DNA of 64,000 nt from Mytilus galloprovincialis (taxonomy: Eukaryota > Mollusca > Bivalvia > Mytilida > Mytilidae), in contig NC_134847.1 in NCBI RefSeq assembly GCF_965363235.1, positions 61,412,439-61,476,438 on the forward strand, in the 5' to 3' direction. The notes under the pieces were generated by a model. That model saw only the letters and a program-made list of their open reading frames with translations, was not told the origin of the DNA and searched no databases. A program made the translations under genes and the position numbers. Numbering within the stretch: the stretch's first letter is position 1; every line of letters begins with the position of its first letter. This document shows positions 50,170 to 63,760 of the stretch, piece after piece.

Positions 50170-50560
50170 AAATACATACCAACGTAAGATGTTAAGTGAA
50201 ATCTTAAGATTGCGCTATGGGTCTCTAGTGGAAAGTTGTCTAATTGAAAATCATACCACATCTATAAAAGGTTGCGATTCTCACCTTTTCGTTCGTAATT
50301 TAGTAGACTCTCCAAATTGCCGTTGTGGTGATGTAGAAACAAATACTCACTTTCTGTTATCTTGTCCTATATACATTAATTTAAGACATGAACTATTAGA
50401 TTCTATCTCAGTTCTTCCTGTCCAAGTAAACACAAAAACTTTGCTTTTTGGATCAACGGTACTCTCAGATGAGCAAAATAGTATTTTATTCAGTTTGGTG
50501 CAAAAATATATTATTAAAAGTAAACGTTTTAACCCTTGATGTTAATGCCTCATCACTCAA
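50170..50560 (+). mobile_element. LINE 3' fragment with zinc-finger C-terminus
   Basis: The frame 50189-50539 reads CRCGDVETNTHFLLSCPIYI followed by NLRHELL. This is the CxC...H...C zinc-knuckle tail that follows the reverse transcriptase in many LINEs. The upstream RT domain is absent. It comes from a different family from the LINE at 7731-10860, which lacks this motif. Confidence 0.65.
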
Positions 50561-53500
50561 TAGGAACCCAAGCATTTCACACTGTATAAATTACAATTAT
50601 TCACGTTTATTTATTATTATTTTTATTTTATTTTTCTCATGGATTTTTTTTTTTTCTTCTTCCTTTTTCTCCTTTTTCATATTCATATATTTATTACAGA
50701 GCATGCCAGTATTTATATTTATGTATTGTTCAATAAGTGTATTATATTTGTAAAAGGAGACAGATTTGTAAAAGCAAATTGCTTGTTTCTGAATCCTTAA
50801 AATTATTTCATTGTATAATATGTTTAATGTTGATTTATCTGAATAAATATTGTTTAAACTAAAAGGTTGCGCAAATTTACGACTCTTGCACTGCGTATTC
50901 TCTATCAAAATGTGTGAATACAGCTTCACAAATAAATATTCGAAATATTAAGCTTCATAGCAATGCTTTTCTAGTAGCATTTCCCAATTTTGGTCTTATA
51001 ATAAATATTTCTTTGTCCATTATTTTTATTATAAAAATTAAGACCTTAACAAAATATAAGTAAATGATCTTTTAAAAGTCTTCCAAATTAGTATGCTGTA
51101 TAAACCCCCAATGAAACACAGTACCGCAAAATTCGAGCGGAACTTTATAGCCTTCTATTGTTTTGTATATTGTTTAATTGACTTGTATTTTGTTCGGTTT
51201 TGTGATATTTTTTTATGTTTGGGGAATGATTTGTTTTGTTGGTTTGTTGGAACATGTACTTGGTCATATTTTTGATCTTTTATTTATTTGGTTTCTTTTC
51301 CCTCCAATGGGGTCGACTATGAACATGAAAAATGAATTTCATTAGCATTGGTAATGTTAATATGGCTGTGGTAAACCAATTGATGACTAAAAACTTTTTT
51401 TAGTTTACTCATGTTCAAATTAATTAAAATCAAATTTTAACTGAGGTTGATTTTTTTTCCTAAGCAACTAAACTCAATTGTGTATATAAAAAGGTTATAA
51501 TAATCCAAACATATAAATCACTTCTAACACTTAGTTACTTGAATTTTTATTTTTTATATTTCCTACATATGGAAAATGTGAAGTATAGTTTTAAATAACA
51601 TAAGTGCCTCCTCTACAGGGTATCCATCCCGGCTGGGAGAGGATATTTCAGATTATTTTTTTATTCTAATTTTAAAGAAAGATTAGCTTTAACGAAATAC
51701 ACATTACAGTCTTGATTATATTGAGCAAACAGATATCCCCATATATGCACTATAGTTATAAAATCTCGCTATCATTAATACAATAACGAACCTTTTGATA
51801 CGCCGTGAAATGTTTTGTTAATTAATGACAGTCAGATAGTTTCACTAGCTGCACACGGCAAACATAAAAATGCTTTCCATTAACCAAAACATAATAAACA
51901 GTGATATCTAGACAGATATTAAAAGCTATTAAATGAAATATTACGAAATTTTGTGTAAATAAAGAAACGATAGATGATCGTATCTGCGTTTCGTCGAGTG
52001 GGTAAATGAAACTAAAAACACAAGAAAAAGCGAGACTTATTTTTGTAGAAAATAAAACTGAATGACCTAAGTCACCGACCCGTAACCCAAACTTCTTTAC
52101 AGACGCTTCGTCACTGCTTTACTATCAAAACCCAAATCAAAGAGCCAATTTGATCCGTGGAAAATGGGAAGCTATAATTTATCCTTAAATGGTCTTATCC
52201 TTTGTTAGAAAAATAAATTTTATTAGATGTAATCCTATCTGAATGCAAGGTCTATAACTAAAGGCATTGACTCTGATACATGGCAAATTAGCCGCAAGGT
52301 GGGAAAACTACCACTAACTTATATTTTGGCAATGAAAGAGGATGTCCTTAATTTCTTTAAATCTTTGGATTCCTGAACAGGTGTGATTATTGATAAAAAA
52401 ATCTATTTGGGATTTTATTAAAATCTCAAAATATCCCACGATCGGACTCAGTATTGGACAGGAAGAAATCTGAATGGTTTTGTTCTACCTTTAATTAATT
52501 CTTTCAAATTTAAAAAAGAAGTTCATATTTCAAACAAAAACATTTGTCATTGTTTGAACAAGAATAGATTGGCATTCTTTGAAAAGAGTGTCATCTTCTT
52601 CAACAGGTGTTTTTGTTAAATGAAATAAAAGAAATCAGCGTAAAACATTGGTAGATCAACGAATGAGACAATTTGGGAAAAATTGTTGCCAAAGTAGCTA
52701 ATTCTATTTTGAAACACTGTTCTTGATTATAAAATCGTTTTGCACTGTGGACTCTATAAAATGTGTTTCTAGATACATGATTTAGTCTTATAAATATATA
52801 ATGTTGTTTTTTTGTTATGGGTTTTGATCTAGCGGTCTTTATTGTTGTTAGGGATGAGGGATGGATAGATATACCCCGCCACGGTGGACTCTGTAAAATG
52901 TTCTTTAATGATGGGATAATATGCTGCTTACTAAGAGACGTCTTGTAATGTTTAATCTGTATGTTTTTTTTTTCTTATTCTTCCGTTACTTTTTTTTATT
53001 AGGTTTATCCATTTTAGCACCAACTTATTTGTTAAATGTTAAGGTTATCCACAAGACGCAAATGTGTAGGAAAATGCGATGCAAGTGTAAAGAATGTGTG
53101 TTGCAAGTTAGTGAAATAGCGTGTAGAAAATGTGTGAAATAAGAACTGCATATATATACAGATACTCTCAAGACTATATCAACATCAGTTGCGTTGCCAG
53201 CGTTGACATAATTGGCAGTTTCTTGTAATTATGTAACCGTGGTTTAAGTACAAAAACTGTTTTAATAATAATAATGGGGTCAATATTGCTACCTCATTGT
53301 ACCAGTTATACCTGTATCTTATGCAAGTTTGATTGAAAACAGCATATTAAGTTCATAGAACTCTATGAAGTGTTCTTTTAATCTTTAAATAACAATAGAT
53401 TCACATCCTGCAACTGATATAAGTACATTTTGCAAGCATTTTAAGTACAGAGAAATTATATCTGGGTCTACAATTTTTATTGAGAATACTTGTATGTCGC

Positions 53501-54356
53501 ACCTTTATTTACACTACCATAGACCGATCCATACTCGGCTTCTCTTAACGATTCTCATTGAAATCCACTCAAGAATATGATTGACGAAGGCAGTGTACAA
53601 AAACTTCCAATAACAATTATTACGCATGGCTTTGATTGCCAAGTTTAACTTCATTTTTATCTACTTGTAAGCGTTAATTCCACTAATTAACGCACATAAA
53701 CCAATTAACGCCGATGTTACGGGTAAACACTCAAACCGGAAGTGTCACGTCGACGTTCAAAGGAGAGAAGTATGTTGGAGTACTCGTTGATCCTTTTGGT
53801 ATTCGCCGAGTTTGTTTATATCCAGAATCATTATCGTTCATTTCGATGTGTTAACACCAACTTAAAATATGTTTTTAGACAATATAAAATAAAATCAAAA
53901 GACAAAGAGCACAATCATTGATTGAGGGATCGGACTGACAGAACATTAAGTGTTGTTTTTTTGTTTGTTTGTCTTCTTCGTAAAAGTGATTCGTTTAAAA
54001 AAGAAAGATATGGAGTGTCTTTAATACCGTTCACAGAACAAAAGATTGTTTGCTCTTCACCATTATGTTTGCTTTATATGACATATTATTTACAAAGCTT
54101 ATTTAGTCTATCTAAGCAAAATTCCACTGTTATGGAGAGAGGACTTTCATTTCCATTTCATTTCGTATGTGTTTTATGTGCGTTCATGTTCACAAACATG
54201 CTAATAATTACAAAATTTTAATCATATCAATTTCCATTATTAACAGAAGGAGAAGGGGAGTCAAGACTTTAATGTTATTCCACTACGAACAAGTGCACTT
54301 ATAAAAAGACTTAATTGTCAACTATGGTCACATACACATAAAAATTAAAACCATAG
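50561..54356. other. No gene recognised
   Basis: AT-rich sequence with T-rich low-complexity tracts near 50630-50690. The frame 52921-53142 ends in a cysteine-rich stretch, but no domain or splice context supports it. Confidence 0.45.
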
Positions 54357-54680
54357 ATATAAGAAGATGTGGTATGAGTGGACAACACTTAATCCAAGTC
54401 CCAATTTATAACAGAAAACCATAATAGGCCAATGTACAGTCTTAAACACGGAGCTTTTGGTTCATACCTAACAACAAGCTATAAAGGGCCTCAAAAATTA
54501 CTATAGTGAAAGACAATTCAAACAGGATAACCAACGGTCTAATTTATATAAAAACGAGTAACACTTATAAACCACATCATCAAACGACAACCATGTGCAC
54601 TGATCATCAGGTCCCTGACTTAGGACAGGTGCAAACAAATGCATTTTGGCATTAAACGTTTTAATATGTACCAACCTTCA
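54357..54680 (+). repeat. Dispersed repeat family R1 (first subtype)
   Basis: AAGAAGATGTGGTATGAGTG through GGTCCCTGACTTAGGACAGG, close to full length. Confidence 0.7.
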
Positions 54681-55261
54681 CAATGTCTTCTAACTATTTC
54701 ATAGGGAAATATTGAACAAGAAAACTTACAGCATTTCGACACAATAGAACAACACTCCAGTCCTCACTTTTAGGAAAAATTGCAGGAAGTTTGATCAGTT
54801 GCTTCCTGTTTTTGAAAAATAAGATCCTGATCTCGCTATATAAATCATAAATTAGTGAATGGCATAGTAAAAGTGGTCATAAACTTTCTTCTAGTAAATT
54901 ATGGGCCATATTTCCGGAGGAACCGGAAAGACAAATATTGTTCTAATCAGCCTTTCATGGGACACATCACGACAAATAAACGCGTTTTCTCTCAGATTTC
55001 TGTTATTTTATTTGAGGGAACTGTCACGTTCAGAGACAATTGCTATAAAAATATTGTCAATTTCATCTTTATTTGACAAAAAAATCTAAAGCAGACATTC
55101 AAAATATAATTAAAAAGACTAAACCGATAGAATACGATATTCACCGGAAAATGTCCGAAATATTGTCACAAATGGGCAACTCGTTATGTCCTCTTCACGT
55201 CGTTAAGCAGCTAAGATCAATTTCACGTGTCAATTTCCGACTATTTATGCATGGATTCTAA

Positions 55262-57141
55262 GTGTTTTTATTGTATTTGTCCAATGTTAGCATCATGTTG
55301 TTATAATTTAGTGACTATATTGTAGAAAAGCGACTTTTTGCTCCAATATTATCTAGACAGATACAATGATTTACTGGTATTAGGAATGATTCTGTATACT
55401 TGTTATGACTGATGAAACTATAACTACATTCCAACTGACTATTGGATGTACGCGTGTTTTAATATTAACTACGTAAATGATTCTTTAAATATGGTAGAGA
55501 CTATAAAAAGTCAAAAAATATTTATGATCATTGTTTTATGCAAAAAAATGAAATTTCATTTGATTTTCGATCCAAAAATAGACAACTTCAAACAATTGCG
55601 AATAATCATTTAAATTTTGGTTTTAATAAACAAACCCAATTGCGGAACATCCGCTATTTTAACCAATAAATGTCTATGATTTGTTCAATGACACAGGTCA
55701 GCAATATGCAATTATTTGCGTGGGACTGATCAGCTCAGCTATATAGTTTAATACTATATAACAAACTAAAGAACTCTGTCAACTTTTCATATATCGTTTT
55801 TTCAAGATACGACATACTTGTAACGCTTTGTCACCATAATTTAACTTTTGAACATGTAAAATATGACACATACTCCTCCCCATATTTCACTTAAAAAGCT
55901 TTTTCAATACCTTTGTCATATTTTGTTGCACAAAACGACATTCATCTCACTGGTAAAACAAGTAAGGTCGTGTTATAGTTGCCCAGGGCAAAGTTGTGCT
56001 TCGTTACAGACACTGTGCACATATAATTATTAAAATGCCTTTTTGTTTCATTTATTTACTAAATAATAAAGTTGAATTAATGCATTGCGCTGTCTTTGTT
56101 TTATTGGGCTTTTATTGTGTTTAACTGCTTGTTATAAACTAAGTTGACGTTTTTAGATTCGGCTAAGATCTATTGTTTGTGGTTCGTCTAAAGTGAGGTT
56201 GACAATTCATGTATAGTCTGGTTTTACAGACAATTAATATTAGGTTGCTCGGTGCTTAACTGTTTCTATCATGTAGGTATCATGAACCATTTAATCAGAA
56301 CAGATTCCAGAAAATGAGATACGATGTAAAGCAGTGCAGGTTTTATTTTGATACGGAAGCAAAAATAATATAATACAAAATGAGGCTCCTATTAGATAGA
56401 GTGAGTGTCGCTCTCCAGCCAAATTTTGTACTTACAAATGTAATTGCACAATAATCCTGAATAAAAAGTAGCTACAGTTATGAAGTGCACTAGTTTAAGC
56501 GGATTCTTTTTACCAGTCAGAACCAGATTGACTCAAGCGGTCAAATGCGCAATAGTTGTGGAATACCCTTCAGAACAGCATTCTAGATAAGAGAGTTAAA
56601 ACAGAGTAAGTAGTTTTTAAAAAAGATGAAAATGAAACTTTCTCTGATAATATGTTATCAAAAACTATGTGTCGCCAATAACGCCATTTTTGCCACCTGA
56701 TATATTTACAATATAGAAGATGCCGCAAAAACTGCCCAACAAACATTCCATGTGTCAAATAAATGGTGAAATTCTTAGTAAAGTGAAATACTTTAGTCTC
56801 TTGTGTATGGTGCTGGTCGTTAATTCTCTATCCAAGAGTGCCCAATATCGTGACTCCCATGAAAGAGCTATTTTTTTTTCTTCAAAATTTGAATGTATCT
56901 TTATAATGTTTTAGTTGTTTAACAGAACCATTAGTGATATGGTGGTAGGTTTTCGCATTTTCTTCATGAGGGTGTGGGTTTTTATCACCGGTATAGTCAA
57001 GGTCAAATAAAGAACTTTATTCTCTTCTTCTTTGTTTAAAATATAGTACATGAGAGATCAAAGACTGGTCAGTTCGGAGTCGGAATAATGTGTCTGAGTA
57101 GGGTGGTGTTTTCCTTTGGACTTTTATCCTATGAGACTACA
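55262..57141. other. No gene recognised
   Basis: AT-rich sequence without exon-like open frames or a repeat family that recurs elsewhere in the window. Confidence 0.4.
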
Positions 57142-57868
57142 CGTTTATAACACTTAGCTTACTCGTTTAAACAACTTAGCTAACTTGTTATAACGACTTA
57201 GCTAAGTTGTTATAGCGACTTATCATATTTATCTTGTTATAACAACTTAGCTAACTTGTTTTAACGACTAAGCTAACTCGTTTAAACAACTTAGCTTACT
57301 TGTTTAAACAACTTAGCTTACTCGTTTAAACAACTTAGCTAACTTGTTATAACGACTTAGCTAATTTAACTCGTTATAACAACTTAGCTAACTTGTTAGA
57401 ACAACTTAGCGAATCTATCTCGTTATAACAACTTAGCTAAGTCGTTATAACAAGTTAGCTAAGTTGTTTAAACGAGTAAGCTAAGTTGTTTAAACAAGTT
57501 AGCTAAGTCGTTAAAACAAGTTAGCTAAGTTGTTATAACAAGATAAATATGCTAAGTCGTTATAACAAGTTAGCTAAGTTGTTTAAACGAGTAAGCTAAG
57601 TCGTTAAAACAAGTTAGCTAAGTTGTTATAACAAGATAGATATGCTTAGTCGTTATAACAAGTTAGCTAAATTGTTTAAACGAGTAAGCTACGTTGTTTA
57701 AACAAGTTAGCTAAGTTGTTTAAACGAGTTAGCTAAGTCGTTTAAACGAGATAGCTAAGTTGTTAAAACGACTTAGCTAAGTCGTTATAACGAGTAAGCT
57801 AAGTTGTTATAACGAGTTAAATTAGCTAAGTCGTTATAACAAGTTAGCTAAGTCGTTAAACGACTTAA
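57142..57868. repeat. Array of about 33 quasi-palindromic 22-base units
   Basis: Units read CAACTTAGCTAACTTGTTTAAA with variants such as CTTAGCTAAG, GTTATAAC and GTTTAAAC. They face one way up to about 57430 and mostly the other way after that, so the array contains long inverted repeats. No coding frame is present. Such DNA can extrude cruciforms and is hard to assemble. Confidence 0.85.
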
Positions 57869-58169
57869 AAATAAAACTCTACCCTGACACTAACCGGCTT
57901 CCGTAGATGAGCATTTGTTGCCAGAATGTAATTGTTTTTATCTCATAAGAATACTGAACTTCACTCATAAGAATTTGGCTGTTGTAAAGAATGTCCTTCT
58001 AATTTGTTCCTTTTTTTTTCAATATTCAAAATTTGTCAATATCTATCATAATTGTGGTTTCCGGCCTTCTTTACGAATTTACAATGTGGTAAAATGTTCA
58101 GAAAACGTATGATATTAGTGCGTTTTGTAATTTGTATATACATTGTATATCCATGATATCAGAATAACC

Positions 58170-58270
58170 ACACCGTACTTTGACCTTTAATGGTTTACTT
58201 TTATTAATTGAGACTTGGGTGGAGAGTAGTCTCATTGGCACTCGTGCCACATCTTCTTATATCTATATGC
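58170..58270 (-). repeat. Dispersed repeat family R1, 5' part
   Basis: CTCATTGGCACTCGTGCCAC followed by ATCTTCTTATATC, reverse orientation. Confidence 0.65.
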
Positions 58271-59669
58271 TGAAGCAAAATTTAAACGTGGTAGCCCTGG
58301 AGGAATATACTGACATTATTTGATCAGCAACATTGTCTTTTTGAATCTAAGTAGACTTAAAGTCAGAGAAGCCTTTGATTCAGAAATTGATCAGTCAGTG
58401 AATTTGAATGGTATCAAGGTTGATTAAACCATGCAGCAACTGTAGATTTGTCCTACTATAGGACGACATGGTCAATGAATATCATTCAAGATGCGGGGCT
58501 GGTATGTTTCACATGTGCTTTTCTACTTTCGAAATGAATGAATTGTCACATGATGTTTTCATTTTTAAGTTCAATTGCGCATCAATTATTTTTGAAGGCA
58601 ATGACCACAACCAACATGAATACTAGTTTATAGGTCATTGGAAAATTTTGAAATTAAAATACTATTTACATCCATCTTCAAGAATGATAGAAAAATGTAA
58701 GTCACAATTGTTTACCATGAAATTTGAATTGATGACAGAAATCAAATTTTGAAATTTTCTAGCTAAGATAAGTAATGAACCGTAATCATATTAATATATG
58801 ATAATTCTATTGCAAAAAAAGGAATAAATGAATGCTCCAAGTGCAAAAACCTTAAATGAATTTCCCATAAATGAATATATTCTTTCTAGCTCGCATTGAA
58901 GTAAACATATGTTCGCTTAGTTAAGTCCTTTTGGCAAATCAGTTATTCATAGAAATTCACTACATACATATACATGAAACCGTAATTTATTCTTTTCGTA
59001 TTTGAAATTTCAATTGTTATTTTATTGCTAATACACCGAATGTATAATAAAGCAAATCTGCATCAAAATGAGTTAAATGAATAATTCTGTTTCATTTTAG
59101 CCAGTATGACTCGTTTAGTGAAGTCGAATGCATTTTTCGGATAGATACTATAAAACTGCACTCTTTTTCCTTCAGACTGTGTTAATGATAAGTTCAAGGA
59201 TATAAATTCATTAGAGAAATTAATTTAAGGAGGGTGTAGAAAACGAGATGTAAGTAGAGATCTTAACCTGTTACATTTTATGTCTTAATTTTACGAGATC
59301 ATTTGTCATTGTAACACCTCAAAATAAATGTCTGTAACGCGTTACTTCCTGGTATTTTAAACGCATGCGCATTGTGAAAAATGCTGTGCGTCCATTTTAA
59401 GCCTAAAAAGAATGATAGTATAGTCTGAACATAAAATGTACTCAAGGTTGCTCTAACTATAATAGATTAACATGTAACTTTAAAATTGATGGAATCGTGC
59501 TCAAGATGTTTTATCTAAAAACCAAAATTTATTCTTTTTTCATAATTTCTTGAATGAATAAATTTTATTGTTATGAAGATAGTCTAGAAGGAAATACATT
59601 TATTTCATATGTTTTAAAAATTGTATTCTCACATTTTTCATTGACAAATGGACTCATTCACTTTAACAG

Positions 59670-59876
59670 TTGTTGACAAATGCACCATATTTTCTTGTAA
59701 ATCAAGCTTACAGCTTTGTTAACTTAATACTTGCCGCATTTGCAATATATCTTCACTATCAATGTGACAAAGAAATTGAGGCAAGAACCCAAAGACACAC
59801 AAAACCAAAAGTCCCCGGTGGTCAAAATGCAGTTTACAATAATAGACAGAGGTCTCTACAATATGCAAAGCTTTAA
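59670..59876 (+). CDS. Candidate terminal exon of an unidentified membrane protein
   Basis: The frame opens directly after a good splice acceptor (TTTAACAG, ending at 59669) and has an in-frame stop just upstream, so if real it is an internal-to-terminal exon with no start of its own. The translation has a hydrophobic stretch (FVNLILAAFAIYLHY) and then a charged tail ending NNRQRSLQYAKL and TAA. AATAAA lies at 59891-59896. This would be a single membrane pass with a short cytoplasmic tail. I do not recognise the family and found no upstream exons. The exact first base and phase are unknown. Confidence 0.35.
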   Translation: MLTNAPYFLVNQAYSFVNLILAAFAIYLHYQCDKEIEARTQRHTKPKVPGGQNAVYNNRQRSLQYAKL

Positions 59877-59896
59877 ATTGCCCGAGGTCTAATAAA

Positions 59897-61880
59897 TATT
59901 TGTTAATTTTTATTCACCTAGTGACAAATTTTTATATTCTGTACTGATGTTTCATCTCTTGCACGCGGCTTGCAATTTGCATATTTTATATCTTTTTAGC
60001 ATCAATGAAAAAACAGCCGATTAAACATACGTTATACGTATATAAAACACCATGTCATCTGAAACATTGCATAGGTTTATAATGATAAAAATCGATGTCT
60101 TTTTGTACGTTAATATTTCTTGTCACGACAATCAATCAAAAACAGTTACAGAAAACTCACAAAAAGAATGTATGGCATGTAAAATTTTAAAAAGAATTAA
60201 TACATTTTGCCTGCAAAGACTTTGTATTCTCTGAAGAAAATGTCCAAATGGTCACGATTTATAAAACTTTGCATCTGACGGTAAAACATATAAATTCGTG
60301 TCTAGAAGAAATTCATACTCCAAATCTGCCCAAAACCTATCAAAACACAGTTTTAAGTCATCTTCCGAAAGTCAACTTGGGTGTAGAAATATAGTTACAA
60401 TAACCGAAATTCTATCATAAGAAATAAAATTCCATACTTATTATTGGAGCTTTCGTGTGGGTGTCAGTATGTAGAGACTCAGAAACATACTGTCGGAATG
60501 CATGAGGACATAAAATCTAAAGGAGTAAGGACCGATTTTGGCCTCAAATTTCAGGTTCATCTAACGAAAGATTATGGACACTTTTTAAACACTTAAGTGT
60601 CTATTTCAGTTGATTAAATTAATTTATGTGAAATATTTTAACTGATTTACTCATTAAAAAACGCTCCGATTCAAGCTTAATTATGAAAAATCTATCAAAT
60701 ATGCCAAAACATGTCACTTTTCAGATGGTTTTTGTCAAAAATAAAAGTGGCTGCATCCGTGTTCATCCTCAACCTTTATATATGTTATGTATTATCATCA
60801 AATACAACTTTAAATTTCAATATTAAGAATGAACACAAATGCGGCCAAATTCATTTAAGACGAAAACCGTCTAAAATTTAACTAAAATGCTGAAATTGTG
60901 AAGATTTCAGTAATTTAGCACGACTTAATGATGCTAGTACCCGATATATGTGCATTATATTGTCAAAAACAGCCCGTATTTATGTAGCAGGAGAATTGTA
61001 CTTTCCAATAAATTACTAAAAGTTTACCTTTTAACAATTTTGTAAAACTGCTATAATTTTGGGCCAAAAAGGGGTCTTACTGAACCTACTCCTTTCCCGC
61101 TATTTACACCGGTTGACCTACTTTGCAGAACTTATCAGCAGGATCTATCGTTAATTCATTTTCGTCCTAAATTTGCATGAAATATCGGCCACTTGACTTA
61201 GTTTGCAGCATTTTCGTCTAAACTCAATATATGTCAGTGATCATGATATCTGTTTTCTTCAAATCTTCAACACACCATATACAGATGTAATATTGAAGAA
61301 CATACTAAAAATTAAAATAAAAATCACAATAAAAGAAAATAAATAGAGAAATAACAGTGACGTTTAGAGCTTTCTTTCTTCATAGCTTTACACATGATGC
61401 TTGAAAACATTAAAATGCTGAAACATATCTTGCAGTCAAAGCTGCTGTGTATTCGTTGTAGGCATGTGTGGTTGTTGAGACATATTAAGTAAAAATGTCC
61501 TTTAAAGTGTGCATGCTAGTTTGTTTAATCATGGTCGAACATTGATGCACGTGTGTCGGTGTGCTTTTTTCTGTGTTTAATTGGTGTGTGTGTAGTGGGA
61601 TGGCAATAGGAGAAGCAAAAGTTAATTATACCCTAGCTTCTATATTAAATTAATCAGTTTCAAGCCGTTACAGATCTTTTGTCTTAAGTTAAAAAAAAAA
61701 GAGGACAATCATTGCATGTCCATGCAACACCTCATGGATTCGTTGGGGGGGATCAACATACCCTCAACTGATTTCAAGAGAGTACTTTCCGGGCAATTCA
61801 ATTTCGATTTCAATTTCAATTCATATTCTATAGTGTGCCTTTCTATGTTGTGATGTTACGCTATTGTTCCAGAAAAAGGT
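59897..61880. other. No gene seen
   Basis: AT-rich sequence; short frames at 60052-60234 and elsewhere show no domain signal. Confidence 0.45.
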
Positions 61881-61889
61881 GAAGGTTTG

Positions 61890-62205
61890 GTACCAATTAA
61901 ACGTTTAACCCCGCTGCAATTTTTTGCACCTGTCCTGAATCTGATGATCATAAGTGTTCGTTTGTTTACGTGGTTCATAAGTGTTTCTCGTTTTTTTATA
62001 TAGATTAGACCGTTGCTTTTCCCATTTGAATGGTTTTACAAGTAGTAATTTGTGGGGCCCTTTATAGCTCGTTGTTCGGTGTGAACTCAGGCTCCGTGTT
62101 GAAGACCGTATTTTGACCTATAGGGGTTTACTTTTATAAGTTGTTACTTGGATGGAGAGTTGTATCGTTAACACTTATACCACATCTTCTTATATCTACT
62201 TGTTC
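61890..62205 (-). repeat. Dispersed repeat family R1 (first subtype)
   Basis: Reverse-strand copy from TTAAACGTTTAACCCCGC... end region (about 61895) to CACATCTTCTTATATC (about 62197), near full length. Confidence 0.7.
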
Positions 62206-63299
62206 CCGGAACAACGGAAGTACCAAAAACAGATTTTACAGATTTTAAAAACAAGCAAAAGGTAACTTTCGTTTTAAACTATCTGCAAGTTTATTATTAT
62301 TTAAAATTAAAGGTAAAAAATGTCTATATTGATCACCAGTTATTTAGCTTTTACTGGATACTTCAGGTACCAAAATATTCAATATATTTGAAAAGTTACA
62401 CCCATGCTTAAGAACGTTTTTGTTTTAAATATGTTCTTCTTTCTGGTCAAATTTCTTTCTGATCGTGCAAGATTTAGTGGAGCTACACCTTAAAAAGTGG
62501 TTGGGTTTGAAGATATATGTTTGTGTCTGTGCATGCCTACCATTACATAAGTTATCACTTTTATATTTCATGTTCTCCTGCTAAACAAACAGCTTTCAAA
62601 TAAACAACATACTAAGTTTAATTTTGCAGCCTCTCTATCATAAACTTGGTTTCTGTTTTTCCTTATAAAGAGTTATGGTCTATATAACAAGGTCATACAC
62701 TTGTTATATTTATAACTGAATATGATTACTTTGTGAGCTTTGGTTCTGCTTACCATTAAAACGTTAATGATAAATATGAGAAAATAGACAATTATATTTC
62801 ACTTCAGAGACAAAGAAAAGATTAACGATGTCAGTTGTCTGCCCTTGTCATGGCCGTCATTTTTACCCTGCTGACGTAATTAAGAGACGATTAATTTTAC
62901 GTCATTTTATTTTTTTCATTGTGATGTGACTCGTGCAAAAACAACTATTAATTAACAGAATTCTCATTCACTTCATAAAAGATATTTTTTATGATTATTA
63001 TTGTTTTCTGTTTACATGCTTATTTCTACTGAGTGAACTCTTACATTATTCTTTAAAATAGTATTTGGCATTTAAAAGAAAAACGTCTATGTTGACCTAC
63101 CATCGCTTCCGTCGCCAACGAAAACATACATTCTTTAAAAGGGCAGATAGTGAAAAGGAAATTTCGGAGAAGAAAGACGACTGTCGGAAATAACAAAATG
63201 CATGTGGAAAATACACATAACAACAAGTATCTTGCAAGATTCAAAACTGTTAATATGAAATGCAGGGTTGAAGTGGAGTCTTTCAAATGCAGGGTTGAG

Positions 63300-63470
63300 G
63301 TGGAGTTTGGCACAACTTTTTGGAGTTTTTGACCCTCAATGCTCTTCAACTTTGTACTTGTTTGGCTTGATAAATATTTTGATATGAGCGTCACTGATGA
63401 GTCTTATGAAGACGAAACGCGCGTCTGGCGTACTAAATTATAATCCTGGTACCTTTGATAACTATCAAGT
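63300..63470 (+). repeat. Hammerhead-bearing repeat with an intact ribozyme core
   Basis: Includes CTCTTCAACTTTGTACTTGT, the ribozyme at 63388-63431 and the downstream AATCCTGGTACCTTTGATAA tail shared with 37070-37100. Confidence 0.75.
63388..63431 (+). ncRNA. Type I hammerhead ribozyme motif, intact core
   Basis: Stem I is GCGTCA/TGGCGT, core box one CTGATGA (63394-63400), stem II GTCT/AGAC, core box two GAAA, then the CGCGCG palindrome and cleavage after GTC at 63425. The core is identical to the minus-strand motif at 49751-49794, while the stem II loop differs. Confidence 0.78.
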
Positions 63471-63646
63471 CTTTCCATGTTCTGAGGTCTATGAGCATAA
63501 AACATAAAACAGTTTGACATTGTATTTGTATGGGTGGGTACCTGCTTTCAAGCTGATATATTATGTGTATTATTGTTTTATCTGAACCGATGAATTAGGG
63601 CTAAAAGGTTATAGGCAATGTGTGATATATTATTTTTCAAAATAAA

Positions 63647-63760
63647 AATTAAGAAGATGTGGAGTAAAACTACCAGTTTTCACCAAAGACCAAATGACAA
63701 GAGTATTAATAACAAAAACAAAAAGCTATACCGTGTAGTTTGCTAGAAAAAGGCTCTCGA
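63647..63760 (+). repeat. Dispersed repeat family R1, 5' part
   Basis: AAGAAGATGTGGAGTAAAAC and AAGACCAAATGACAAGAG resemble the second subtype at 39317. Confidence 0.55.

Noticed and set aside
52921-53142. Cysteine-rich small protein
   Set aside because: Cysteines cluster only in the last 25 residues with no known spacing, and the first half is low-complexity hydrophobic sequence.
57142-57868. CRISPR-like array
   Set aside because: There are no unique spacers: every 22-base unit is a variant of the same sequence, and the genome is eukaryotic.
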